DNA from: Stutzerimonas stutzeri | Lineage (GTDB): Bacteria > Pseudomonadota > Gammaproteobacteria > Pseudomonadales > Pseudomonadaceae | Assembly (NCBI GenBank): GCA_002345575.1 | Contig: DDVX01000007.1 | Span: 62,001-126,000 of the forward strand | Reading direction: 5' to 3' | Length of the DNA: 64,000 nucleotides | In this document: positions 38,806 through 47,713 of the stretch, piece after piece | How positions within the stretch are numbered: the first letter of the stretch is position 1 | Layout of the letters: each line of letters starts with the position of its first letter | Program-made: the position numbers and the translations under genes | The notes under the pieces: model-generated | Told to the model about the DNA's origin: nothing | The model's input: the letters and a program-made list of their open reading frames with translations, nothing else | Database searches by the model: none

Positions 38806-39916
38806 GTGGAACCTTCGCTGCCCGGAGCTACTCTGCGAGGCGCCGCTACAGGCGTGGGCGGCGTTGAAGCCGGAAGATGCCGTGCTGCAATTGGCTTTCT
38901 ATGGCGTGGTTGGGCTGGCGGTCCTCACCGTACTGGTCATGGTGCAGGTGTTGCTGTTCGGTGAAGTCGCCAAGCTTCAGGCCAAGCGCCGGCAGCGCTT
39001 CAACGACCGCTGGCGACCCTACTTCGCCCTGTGCAGTCTGTCCGACGATCTTCCCGAGGCCGCCCTGCCGCGCTCACGTTCGCAGCAGCGCTGGCTACTC
39101 CTGCAGTGGAACCGTACCCAAATGCAATTGCGCGGCGCCGCCCATGAGCGGATGAACCGTGCATTGATGGCCCTGGGCATGGAGCATCAGGCGCTGGGGC
39201 TGCTGCGCGGTCGGGTCCGCGACAAACTCATCGGCCTGACCTGTCTGCGTCACCTGGCTGACCCGATGCACTGGGATGCGGTGATAGCGCTTTTGCAAAG
39301 TCGCAACACCATCGTCTCGCTGACCGCTGCTCAGACATTGGTGGCGATCAATCCAGTACGTGCGATGCAAATCATTTTGGTCGCAGCGGCAAGCCGGCCA
39401 GACTGGGCGCTGCCTCGCCTGGCCAGTCTGTGCCTGCAAGCCGGCGAGCAGGCGGTAACGGGGCCGCTGCTTGCGCTCCTCAACACGGCACCCGCGTCCG
39501 ATCATCGCCTGGCCGCTCTGCTGCTCCATAGCGAGCCTCGTCATGCTGCGGGTTGGGCACGTGCGCAGCTCGATGACGACACGTCCATCGAACGGCTGCT
39601 CGTGGCACTGCGCTGCCTGGGCGATCTGGGCGACCCCCGCGACCGGGCCTGCCTGATCGCCAAACTGGAACATACCAACCCGAACGTACGCCTCGAGGCC
39701 CTGCAGGCCTTGAGTCAACAAGCACGAAGCGAAGATTGGAACCTGTTCATGCCCTTGCTGGAAGATCAGAACTGGCCGGTTCGCCAGGCGGCGGCAAACA
39801 GCCTCACCGTACTGCCGGGCATGACCGCCGAGCGGCTGCAGCAGCTGCTGCAAGAGGTCAAGGATCGCTATGGCCGGGACGCCCTTCGCCGGGCTATCGC
39901 GGAGGCGGGACGATGA
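38795..39916 (+). CDS. Membrane-anchored HEAT-repeat protein
   Basis: 373 residues. One membrane segment near 35-55 (FYGVVGLAVLTVLVMVQVLLF) is followed by a basic stretch and a cytoplasmic alpha-solenoid of HEAT-like repeats (GDPRDRACLIAKLEHTNPNV, RLEALQALSQQA, DQNWPVRQAAANSL). No catalytic motif. It overlaps yaiO by 11 bp and the glycosyltransferase start by 4 bp (ATGA), so its dose is tied to theirs. A scaffold linking the receiver protein to the synthase is a reasonable guess. Confidence 0.85.
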   Translation: MPSEWNLRCPELLCEAPLQAWAALKPEDAVLQLAFYGVVGLAVLTVLVMVQVLLFGEVAKLQAKRRQRFNDRWRPYFALCSLSDDLPEAALPRSRSQQRWLLLQWNRTQMQLRGAAHERMNRALMALGMEHQALGLLRGRVRDKLIGLTCLRHLADPMHWDAVIALLQSRNTIVSLTAAQTLVAINPVRAMQIILVAAASRPDWALPRLASLCLQAGEQAVTGPLLALLNTAPASDHRLAALLLHSEPRHAAGWARAQLDDDTSIERLLVALRCLGDLGDPRDRACLIAKLEHTNPNVRLEALQALSQQARSEDWNLFMPLLEDQNWPVRQAAANSLTVLPGMTAERLQQLLQEVKDRYGRDALRRAIAEAGR

Positions 39917-41316
39917 ATGCCGATTGGCTGTGGTGGCTGCAACTAGGGTTCATCCTGTATTTCGTGTTGCTCAACGGCACCTACCTGATGCTCAACGTGC
40001 TCTCGATGGGGAGCCTGATGGCCTATATGCGCGAGCGCGCGGTCATCGGTGAATCGGCCCCCTACCTGGGTGTCGAGCCGCCGGTTTCCATCCTCATGCC
40101 AGCCTTCAACGAAGAAGCGACGATTCGCACCTCGGTGCGCTCCATGTTGCAGCTGCAATACCCCGAGTTCGAAGTCGTGGTGATTAATGACGGCTCGAAG
40201 GATCGTACCCTCGATGTACTGATGGAAGAATTCGCGCTGGTGCCCTACCCCGAGTCGCTGCGCCAATCGGTGGCGCACAAGCCAGTGGTCACCATCTACC
40301 GATCCCGGCGCTACGCCAACTTGCGGGTGATAGACAAGGAGAATGGCGGCAAGGCCGATGCGTTGAACGCCGGCATCAACGCGGCTCGCCATGGGCTGTT
40401 CTGTGGCGTGGACGCCGACTCCATCCTGCAGCGAGACAGCCTGCTGCGCCTGGTGCAGCCCTTTTTGGAGGACGAGCGCACCATCGCGGCCGGCGGCACC
40501 GTACGCATCGCCAACGGCTCCCAAGTGCGCGGCGGTTACCTGATCCAGGCTCGGCTGCCGAAGAACTGGCTGGCCCGATTTCAGATCGTCGAGTACCTAC
40601 GTGCGTTCCTCTTCGGCCGTCTTGGCTGGTCGCCGCTGAACGCCGTGTTAATCATTTCCGGCGCCTTCGGCCTGTTCGATCGCGAACGGGTCATCACAGT
40701 GGGCGGCTACCAAACCGACACCGTCGGAGAAGACATGGAGCTGGTGGTTCGCCTGCATCGCTACCATCGGCAACAGCGAATTCCGTACCGAATCCGCTAC
40801 CTGCCCGACCCCATCTGCTGGACCGAATGCCCCCAGGACCTCGGCACCCTGGGTCGCCAGCGCAGCCGCTGGCAACGGGGGCTGGCCGAAAGCCTGGGCC
40901 GACACGCCCGGCTGGCATTCAGCCGACGCGGGGGCACGCCGGGCTGGCTGGCCTGGCCCTTCATGACATTGTTCGAATGGCTGGGGCCGCTAGTCGAGTT
41001 GGCCGGGTATTGCTTCATGCTGGGCGGATTCGCCTTGGGGGCGGTATCGCTTTCCGCGCTGACGCTGTTTCTGCTGGTGGCGATCGGAATGGGGATCCTG
41101 CTGTCGGTCAACGGCCTGCTACTGGAGACATTGTCCTTCCGCGTCTATACCCGCCGGCGGGACATGCTTCAGCTGTTTCTAATGGCCGTGCTGGAGAACC
41201 TGGGCTACCGGCAACTGAATACACTTTGGCGCTGCCGGGGCCTGTGGCAATGGTTTTCCCGTCGACGCCACCATTGGGGTGCGATGCGCCGCGATGGTAC
41301 CTGGGGACAAAACTGA
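39913..41316 (+). CDS. Processive family 2 glycosyltransferase (PgaC/BcsA-like synthase)
   Basis: 467 residues. Membrane helix near 8-28; GT2 catalytic domain with VSILMPAFNEE, VINDGSKDRT, Asp167/Asp169 of the DxD motif (CGVDADS), Glu273-Asp274 (GEDME) and the processive QxxRW motif at 316-320 (QRSRW); then three or four membrane helices at 345-430. This is the arrangement of synthases that polymerise and extrude beta-linked polysaccharides across the inner membrane. Combined with a deacetylase and an outer-membrane barrel, a poly-GlcNAc-like product is plausible but not shown. ATGA overlap with the HEAT gene. Confidence 0.92.
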   Translation: MNADWLWWLQLGFILYFVLLNGTYLMLNVLSMGSLMAYMRERAVIGESAPYLGVEPPVSILMPAFNEEATIRTSVRSMLQLQYPEFEVVVINDGSKDRTLDVLMEEFALVPYPESLRQSVAHKPVVTIYRSRRYANLRVIDKENGGKADALNAGINAARHGLFCGVDADSILQRDSLLRLVQPFLEDERTIAAGGTVRIANGSQVRGGYLIQARLPKNWLARFQIVEYLRAFLFGRLGWSPLNAVLIISGAFGLFDRERVITVGGYQTDTVGEDMELVVRLHRYHRQQRIPYRIRYLPDPICWTECPQDLGTLGRQRSRWQRGLAESLGRHARLAFSRRGGTPGWLAWPFMTLFEWLGPLVELAGYCFMLGGFALGAVSLSALTLFLLVAIGMGILLSVNGLLLETLSFRVYTRRRDMLQLFLMAVLENLGYRQLNTLWRCRGLWQWFSRRRHHWGAMRRDGTWGQN

Positions 41317-41455
41317 AGATGGCTCGCTTTGGCAGTAGCGACCGCATACCCACCAGTTCGAAATTGCGTGCGTAGCGAGTTCTCTGTTTCCGGATTTCGC
41401 GAGCGTCACGACTTCGAACTTACGTCATTGCAAGCATGACAGCTGAGGGCTTGCA

Positions 41456-41665
41456 CTAGACCGCACGCCAATCGCGTCTGTGCAGAAACCCCTCCCGCCA
41501 GTTGGCGGCCTCCTCGCTTGCCGCTTCCTTTCGCGCGTCTTCCGGCGATATGACCGCCTTCGCGTACATGCGTGACGCCTGCATCCACTGCACCAAATGG
41601 CCGAAGCCCTCGCGGCCTGGGATAAAGGGCGGCTCAAGTCTGTGTTTGAAGGCACTTGAATTGAT
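41456..41665 (-). pseudogene. Open-frame fragment with coding-like composition
   Basis: The minus strand carries an uninterrupted frame of about 70 codons ending at a TAG (41458-41456). It reads LEPPFIPGREGFGHLVQWMQ and later SPEDARKEAASEEAANWREG, with high third-position G+C as in real genes here. There is no ATG, GTG or TTG near its open beginning and a stop lies just upstream, so it looks like the 3' remnant of a lost gene. Not recognised. The rest of the gap between the glycosyltransferase (41316) and the cytochrome gene holds only the cytochrome promoter region. Confidence 0.35.
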
Positions 41666-41674
41666 CTAGGTCAA
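41661..41674 (+). promoter_or_regulatory. Anr/Dnr (FNR-type) box upstream of the cytochrome c gene
   Basis: TTGATCTAGGTCAA matches the TTGAT-N4-ATCAA consensus in nine of ten defined positions. A TATAGT at 41715-41720 could serve as -10, placing the box centre near -60, a class I activator position. Low-oxygen or nitric-oxide control of the downstream cytochrome is expected. Confidence 0.65.
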
Positions 41675-41784
41675 TGAACTCAAGGCTCCTCGGCTCAGTT
41701 CGACTCACATCCTCTATAGTCCCCGCACAGCGTGAGAGTTTTGGCTGGTTGCCGTTCCAAACCACTCAAGAAAGTGAGGAAGGT

Positions 41785-42117
41785 ATGAATTTGAATGCAG
41801 TTATCAAAGCCTCGTCCACTGCACTACTGGTTAGTGGCCTCGCTTTTTTCCCCAGCTTTGCAAACGCTACCGGTGACGCTCAGGCCGGCGCTCAGAAAAT
41901 AACTATCTGCGTGGCTTGTCATGGTGTGGATGGCAAAGCAACAGCGGATATTTATCCCAGCCTTTCGGGACAATCGGCGACCTACTTAGACATGGCGCTC
42001 AAGGCCTACCGCGCAGGCGAGCGTAGCGGCGGCATGTCGGCGATCATGACTCCTCAGGCAACCAACCTGAGCGACCAAGACATTGCTGATCTAGCGGCTT
42101 ATTACAGCCAGCAGTAA
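41785..42117 (+). CDS. Small periplasmic cytochrome c (class I, c553-like)
   Basis: 110 residues. Signal peptide ending ANA-T near 28, haem-binding CVACH near 47-51, and the distal Met in GGMSAIMTPQ. This is the size and pattern of monohaem cytochromes c that shuttle electrons in the periplasm. GAGGAAGG precedes the ATG at 41785. With the Anr/Dnr box upstream and the molybdoenzyme operon 216 bp downstream, it is the likely electron partner of that enzyme; whether it shares a transcript is unclear. Confidence 0.9.
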   Translation: MNLNAVIKASSTALLVSGLAFFPSFANATGDAQAGAQKITICVACHGVDGKATADIYPSLSGQSATYLDMALKAYRAGERSGGMSAIMTPQATNLSDQDIADLAAYYSQQ

Positions 42118-42333
42118 ATAGGCGAGCCACGCAGGAGCCTGAGCCATCCTGCAACCGGCTACTTAGCGCAGACATCATAAAAGCTCATTGCGTGGGCTTT
42201 ATACCCTAGCGCATTGCTTCCGCATGTTTATCCGTAGCCACGGCCACGGAAGTGATGGGCTCTGGTTGAAACGACAAAGAGACTCTTTCGGTCAGCGGCT
42301 GCCGCTGTCGTAAGCTCGGATGAGGAGAGATTT

Positions 42334-45105
42334 ATGAGTATCTGGAAGGTCAAGCGGCGCGACGTACTAAAGGGCCTGGGCCTGACAGGTGCCGGTGCGA
42401 TGCTCAGTGGCAACGTCTGGTCACTTAACCGGTTGGAGCCGATAGGCGATACGCTGGCAAGCGAATACCCCTACCGCAGCTGGGAAGATCTCTACCGCAA
42501 CGAGTGGACCTGGGACAGCGTCGGCCATGCTGCGCATTGCATCAACTGCATGGGCAACTGCGCTTGGAACGTCTACGTGAAGGACGGGATCGTCATTCGC
42601 GAAGAGCAGATTGCCAAGTATCCCCAAGTCAACCCCAACGTGCCGGACGCCAACCCGCGCGGCTGCCAAAAGGGTGCCATTCACTCAACGGCGATGTATG
42701 AAGCGGACCGCCTGCGCTATCCGCTCAAGCGTGCCGGTGAACGCGGCGAAGGCAAGTGGCAGCGTATTTCATGGGATCAGGCCACTGAAGAGATTGCCGA
42801 CAAGGTGATTGATATCTTCGAGAAATACGGCCCAGGCAAGCTCAAGACCCACCAGGGCTCGGGCAACCAGACCATGGTGCGCCAGTCCGGTGGCCAGCGT
42901 TTTGCCTCACTGGTTGGTGGTATTCAGTTGGACGGCTTCACTGTGGTCGGCGACCTGCTTACCGGTGCTCACCTGGCCTACGGCACGCCGCTGGAAAGCT
43001 TTACCTCCGATGCCTGGTTCGACGCCGACTACATCCTGCTCGGCATGATCAACCCCAACGCTACCCGGATTCCGGACGCACATTACATCTGGGAAGCCAA
43101 GTACAACGGTGCACGGATCACCAGCACCTCGCCCGACTACAACCCCAGCGCAATCCACACAGACCTGTGGATGCCGATCAATCAGGGCACCGACCCCTTC
43201 CTGGCCATGTCCATGGTCAACGTCATACTCGAAGAAAAGCTTTACCAGCCGGACTTCATGAAGGAGCAGACCGACCTGCCCATGTTGGTACGCATGGACA
43301 ACAAGAAGCTGCTGCGCGAGTCCGATCTGGTAGAGGGCGGTAGCGACGAGGTGTTCTACCACTGGGACCTGAACACCAAGCAGGCGGTCAAGGCCAAAGG
43401 CTCCATGGGCAGTGACGAAAAAACCATCAAGCTCGATGGCGTCGACCCCGCACTGGAAGGTCAGTTTCGCGTCAACGGCATCAAGGTCACCACTGTCTTT
43501 GAGCAGGTCAAGCTGGAAGCGGCCAGATTCAAGCCCGAGAACACGTTCAAGACCACCAACATCCATCCGGATGTGGTGCGCCAGGAAGCCCGTCACCTGG
43601 CCAAGGCCAAAAAAGCCATCGTCATGCTCGGCTACATCACCTCCAGTTATTCCAACTGCCTGTACACCTGCTGGAGCTACGCGCTGGCGCTGGCGCTGAC
43701 CGGTCACGGCGGCCGCACCGGCGGTCTGGATACCTCTTGGGTTGCCTGGAATCACCCACTGTGGACCGAGGTGGCTACCTTCGAAGGCAAGAAATCCGCG
43801 CGCTACGAGCCGGGCGGACTGGGTGAATTCCTGCGTGGCGGCATGATGGAGGGCGCGCGCAAGCACTTTGATAACGCCAAGCTCAAGGCCCGCGTCGGCT
43901 TCGACCTGGACGAGATGGAGGAGATGATCCAAGAGTCGCTGGACAAGGGATGGATGCCCTATTACGGCGAAATCAAAGGCATGATCTCGATCGCGGATAA
44001 TACGTTCCGCCGCAACAAGTTTGCCGACAAGTACCGTGAGGAGCACCTACGCCAGGCCAGCGAGCTGTTTGCCTGTATCAACGTGCGCATGGACTCTACC
44101 GCCGAATGGGCCGATTACGTGCTGCCGGCTGCCAGCCACTATGAGGCATGGGATCTGCGAACCCAGGGCTACCACCGCTTCTGCAATATCTTCACCCGCT
44201 CGGTGAACCCGGTCGGTGACTCCAAGCCGGACTGGGATATCCTCGCGTTGCTGACCAAGAAGATCCAGGAGCGGGCCATTGCCCGAGGCATCGGCCCAAT
44301 CCAGGACGGCGACGTCACCCGGGATCTGCATACCATTCATGACGACTTCACCCGCAACGGTGAACTCGCCACCGAGATGGACGTGGCCCGTTATATCGTC
44401 GAGAAGTCACCGGAATTCGGCGGAGTCTCGCTGGAAGAGGCTGGTGAGCGTGGCTTTATCGTCATGAACGAGCATGCCGGCGCCAATCAGCCTCTGCTCA
44501 AGGACGAACCCTACAACCCGTTCGTAGCCCAGACCGCCGACAAGAAGCCCTACGACACCCTCACCGGGCGAGTGACGTTCTATGTCGACCACCCACGCTT
44601 CATGAAACTGAAGTCCACGGTGCCAACCGCACGCCTGTATGGCGGTCCGAAGGCATCCAATTATCCGCTGCACTTTTATTCACCGCATACCCGCTGGGGG
44701 ATCCACTCCAACTGGCGCAGCAACAAGTACATGCTGCGCCTGCAACGCGGTGAGCCGAATATTTATATCAACCCCAAACTGGCCGCCAAGCGCGGTATCA
44801 AGGATGGCGACACGGTACGGCTGTTCAACTCCACCGGTGATTTCTTTGCCCAGGCCAAGTTCTATCCGAGCATTCCTGAGCACTCGATCATGATGGAACA
44901 CGGCTGGGAGCCGCATCAGTACATTCATCGCAAACCGATGAACAACGCCATGGCCACCTTCCTGCAGCCACTGGAACTGGTCGGCGGCTGGGGCCACCTG
45001 ACCTACAAGTACGCCATGTGGAACGCCAACCAGCTGCTACACGAGTCGAGTTTCGACATTGAGCTGGCCAAACCCGAAGACATCGCCGACCCGCGGGTTG
45101 TTTAA
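42334..45105 (+). CDS. Type II DMSO-reductase-family molybdoenzyme, catalytic alpha subunit
   Basis: 923 residues. A twin-arginine signal (KRRDVLKGLGLTGAGAML) exports the folded protein to the periplasm. The FS0 cluster motif H68-x3-C72-x3-C76-x34-C111 matches the NarG/type II pattern, and Asp207 in VVGDLLTG is the expected Mo ligand. Characterised relatives of this size are chlorate, perchlorate and selenate reductases, dimethylsulfide dehydrogenase and ethylbenzene dehydrogenase. The four-gene order alpha-beta-delta-gamma matches clrABDC and ebd-type operons. No chlorite dismutase gene is nearby, so the substrate cannot be assigned. GAGGAGAG precedes the ATG. Confidence 0.93.
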   Translation: MSIWKVKRRDVLKGLGLTGAGAMLSGNVWSLNRLEPIGDTLASEYPYRSWEDLYRNEWTWDSVGHAAHCINCMGNCAWNVYVKDGIVIREEQIAKYPQVNPNVPDANPRGCQKGAIHSTAMYEADRLRYPLKRAGERGEGKWQRISWDQATEEIADKVIDIFEKYGPGKLKTHQGSGNQTMVRQSGGQRFASLVGGIQLDGFTVVGDLLTGAHLAYGTPLESFTSDAWFDADYILLGMINPNATRIPDAHYIWEAKYNGARITSTSPDYNPSAIHTDLWMPINQGTDPFLAMSMVNVILEEKLYQPDFMKEQTDLPMLVRMDNKKLLRESDLVEGGSDEVFYHWDLNTKQAVKAKGSMGSDEKTIKLDGVDPALEGQFRVNGIKVTTVFEQVKLEAARFKPENTFKTTNIHPDVVRQEARHLAKAKKAIVMLGYITSSYSNCLYTCWSYALALALTGHGGRTGGLDTSWVAWNHPLWTEVATFEGKKSARYEPGGLGEFLRGGMMEGARKHFDNAKLKARVGFDLDEMEEMIQESLDKGWMPYYGEIKGMISIADNTFRRNKFADKYREEHLRQASELFACINVRMDSTAEWADYVLPAASHYEAWDLRTQGYHRFCNIFTRSVNPVGDSKPDWDILALLTKKIQERAIARGIGPIQDGDVTRDLHTIHDDFTRNGELATEMDVARYIVEKSPEFGGVSLEEAGERGFIVMNEHAGANQPLLKDEPYNPFVAQTADKKPYDTLTGRVTFYVDHPRFMKLKSTVPTARLYGGPKASNYPLHFYSPHTRWGIHSNWRSNKYMLRLQRGEPNIYINPKLAAKRGIKDGDTVRLFNSTGDFFAQAKFYPSIPEHSIMMEHGWEPHQYIHRKPMNNAMATFLQPLELVGGWGHLTYKYAMWNANQLLHESSFDIELAKPEDIADPRVV

Positions 45106-45117
45106 GAGGAGATTGCC

Positions 45118-46098
45118 ATGGCTGTCAAACGCCAACTGAGCATGGTGCTGGACCTGAACAAGTGCATCGGCTGTCATACCTGCTCAACAGCCTGCAAGCT
45201 GATGTGGACAAACCGCAATGGCCGCGAATTCATGTACTGGAACAACGTGGAAAGCCAGCCGGGACTGGGCTACCCGCGTGATTACCAGAATATGGGCGGC
45301 GGCTTCGATGCCGAGGGCGCACTGCGCCTGGGACGCCAGCCCAGCCAGGACGACTATGGGGTGCCGTGGGAGTACAACTATCAAGAAGCCCTGATGACCG
45401 GCACCGACCCTTGGTTGCGCCCCAACGTGAAGCCGACCTGGGGACCCAACTGGGATGAAGACGAGGGTAACGGTGATTACCCCAATAGCTACTATTTCTA
45501 CCTTCCACGCCTGTGCAACCACTGCGCCAACCCGGCGTGTCTGGCAGCCTGTTCTCGCAACGCCATCTACAAGCGTCAGGAAGACGGCATCGTGCTGGTG
45601 GACCAAGAACGCTGCCGCGGTTACCGCTACTGCGTCAACGCCTGCCCCTACAAGAAGATCTACTTCAACGAAGAGATTTCCAAGTCGGAAAAGTGCATCT
45701 TCTGCTACCCGCGCATCGAGAAGGGCCTGCCGACCGCCTGTGCACAACAGTGTGTAGGCCGCATCCGCTGGATCGGCTACCGCGACGACGAAACTGGCCC
45801 CATTCACTTGCTGGTCGAGAAATACAAGGTGGCACTGCCGCTGCACGCAGAATGGGGGACTCAGCCCAACGTGTTCTACGTGCCGCCGACCTCGCCCTCC
45901 AAATACGCCTCTGACGGGCGGACCGTGGAGGAGCACCGCATTCCGCTTGAGTACCTGGAGAGCCTGTTCGGGCCGACTGCCGGTGAAGCACTCGCAACCC
46001 TGGCGCGGGAACGCCAGGCCAAGGCCGAAGGTCGCGAAAGCGAGCTGATGGATACGCTGATCGGCTTCAAGCACTCTGAGATGTTCAAGCTGAGCTAA
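45118..46098 (+). CDS. Molybdoenzyme beta subunit with four iron-sulfur clusters
   Basis: 326 residues, the usual length for ClrB/SerB/DdhB-type subunits. Cysteine groups: CIGCHTCSTAC (16-26), CNHCANPACLAAC, CRGYRYCVNACP and CIFCYPRIEKG with a late CAQQC. The Tyr in CRGYRYC replaces one cysteine, which in the family gives one [3Fe-4S] and three [4Fe-4S] clusters. It wires the Mo site to the haem b of the gamma subunit. No signal peptide; it is exported bound to alpha. Starts 12 bp after alpha with AGAGGAG. Confidence 0.95.
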   Translation: MAVKRQLSMVLDLNKCIGCHTCSTACKLMWTNRNGREFMYWNNVESQPGLGYPRDYQNMGGGFDAEGALRLGRQPSQDDYGVPWEYNYQEALMTGTDPWLRPNVKPTWGPNWDEDEGNGDYPNSYYFYLPRLCNHCANPACLAACSRNAIYKRQEDGIVLVDQERCRGYRYCVNACPYKKIYFNEEISKSEKCIFCYPRIEKGLPTACAQQCVGRIRWIGYRDDETGPIHLLVEKYKVALPLHAEWGTQPNVFYVPPTSPSKYASDGRTVEEHRIPLEYLESLFGPTAGEALATLARERQAKAEGRESELMDTLIGFKHSEMFKLS

Positions 46099-46114
46099 GG
46101 CCTAGAGAGGGTTT

Positions 46115-46855
46115 ATGACTATTACCGCAGGTCACATGCCAGCGCCTGTCGAGATTGATCGACTGGCTGCACAGGAGAGCATCTACCGGGTCGCCGCCAT
46201 GCTTTTTGGTTACCCGCTGGCGGAAACCCAGCAGGCACTTGAAGAAGGCCGGGTTCATGATGTCCTGGCCGCGGCATGGCAAGCAGTGACCAGCGCACCT
46301 TGGCCGAAACTGCCGGCCAGTGCCGACCTGGAAGCATTCCAGGTCGGCTACACCGGCACTTTCCTGCAGGGGCGCCGAAAGTGGCGGGTACCACTTGTGG
46401 CCAGCGACCACGAGGAGCTGCTACAGGGTGAAACGCCTGGCAACTATCTGCTCAACATACTGGCGTTCTATAGGCACTTCGGCCTGCAAACTGCCCAAGG
46501 CGATGAGGGGCTGACCGAGGAGCCGGACCACTTGGTGGCCATGCTCGAGTTTTGCAGTCTGCTGTGCTACCTAGAGCGCCGGGCGCTCATTCACGAACAG
46601 GACACCAGCCCCTATCAGCGAGCCCGGCGTGACTTCGTCGCTCGCTATCTGGCGCCGCTCCTCGTTGCGATAAAGGAACGTTTTGCCGGTCTCCGCGACA
46701 AGAATCTCGATACGACATTGGCACATCTGATCGAGGTGCTGCCTGACTGGACGCTTGATCAACAGGCAGAGCTTTCATCTCGAGTCGGACCCTGCCCGTT
46801 GCCCGGCGCTGTGAAGATCCAGTCAGATGCCGACTCGCACGCAATGTGGGACTGA
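46115..46855 (+). CDS. TorD/NarJ-like assembly chaperone (delta subunit)
   Basis: 246 residues, all-helical TorD-family chaperone (YRVAAMLFGYPLAETQQAL at the start; the family YLLNILAFYRHFG segment; EEPDHLVAMLEF near the middle). Such proteins bind the Tat signal of the alpha subunit and hold it for cofactor insertion; they are not part of the mature enzyme. It sits between beta and gamma, as clrD does. Confidence 0.9.
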   Translation: MTITAGHMPAPVEIDRLAAQESIYRVAAMLFGYPLAETQQALEEGRVHDVLAAAWQAVTSAPWPKLPASADLEAFQVGYTGTFLQGRRKWRVPLVASDHEELLQGETPGNYLLNILAFYRHFGLQTAQGDEGLTEEPDHLVAMLEFCSLLCYLERRALIHEQDTSPYQRARRDFVARYLAPLLVAIKERFAGLRDKNLDTTLAHLIEVLPDWTLDQQAELSSRVGPCPLPGAVKIQSDADSHAMWD

Positions 46856-46897
46856 CCATCCAGCTGTCGGGGCCGGAGCCCTGTAAGGAGATTTGCC

Positions 46898-47683
46898 ATG
46901 AAACTGAAATCCATATTGCGCAGTTCCCTGGCCTTGCTGGTCGCCTGCGCCGCCGGCACCGCCCTGGCCGAGCATCCGGAAGCCAACCCTAACGTACTGG
47001 AGATCAAGCCGGGCGACACCATCAAGGTGGCGCGCCTGCCCGACAATATCTACCTGCGTACCAAAAACGACCCGGATGACCTGATTTGGCAGCGTATACC
47101 CACCTACCGTACGCATGTGTTCCCTGCACCGCCGGTACACCAGTCGGTGGCGCTTCGCTTCGATGACGGAGCTATGCGTGGCAAGCACTTGTACTTCCAG
47201 GTAGCGCGTACCAGCGAACGTTTCTATGTGCGCCTGCACTGGAAGGACCAAACCGAGGACCGCACCAGCGAAGTCGACGCGTTCGGTGACGGGGTTGCAG
47301 TACAGTACGCCCTGAACGGCACCGACACCTCGTACATGATGGGCAGCGGTCCGGAAAAACCGGTCAACATTTGGTACTGGCGCGCCGACAAGCGCGAGGT
47401 CGAGAACCTCGCCGCCGGCGGCTTCGGCAGCACCACCCGGTTGGCCGAGCAGAGCGTGTCCGGTGACGGCCTGTATGTATCCGAGCAGATTGCCCTGGAT
47501 AATGAATGGCAGGTGGTGATGTCCCGCCCGCTGGAGCCGGCCAGCAAACATGAAGTCGATTTCAAGCAAGGCATGGTTCCCCTGTCCTTTGCTGTCTGGC
47601 AGGGAAGCGACAACGAGCGCGATGGCAACAAGCGCGTTACCCATACCTGGATTCTGCTGGATACCAGCGACAGCAAACGCTGA
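46898..47683 (+). CDS. Haem b-binding gamma subunit (ethylbenzene dehydrogenase type)
   Basis: 261 residues. Signal peptide ending ALA-EHP near 25, so it is exported by Sec and meets alpha-beta in the periplasm. The fold region includes DDPDDLIW-like and DGVAVQYALN segments, and YMMGSGPEKPVNIWYWRADK, characteristic of the EB_dh haem b domain of EbdC, ClrC, SerC and DdhC. It passes electrons between the beta-subunit clusters and a soluble cytochrome, probably the upstream cytochrome c. AAGGAG lies 8 bp before the ATG. Confidence 0.92.
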   Translation: MKLKSILRSSLALLVACAAGTALAEHPEANPNVLEIKPGDTIKVARLPDNIYLRTKNDPDDLIWQRIPTYRTHVFPAPPVHQSVALRFDDGAMRGKHLYFQVARTSERFYVRLHWKDQTEDRTSEVDAFGDGVAVQYALNGTDTSYMMGSGPEKPVNIWYWRADKREVENLAAGGFGSTTRLAEQSVSGDGLYVSEQIALDNEWQVVMSRPLEPASKHEVDFKQGMVPLSFAVWQGSDNERDGNKRVTHTWILLDTSDSKR

Positions 47684-47713
47684 CGTCGGCTTCCCGCAGT
47701 GGAGTGAGCAACA

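Noticed and set aside
42334..47683. Naming the molybdoenzyme chlorate reductase (clrABDC)
   Set aside because: Gene order and sizes fit, but no chlorite dismutase gene is in the window and related enzymes for selenate, dimethylsulfide and ethylbenzene share the same features.
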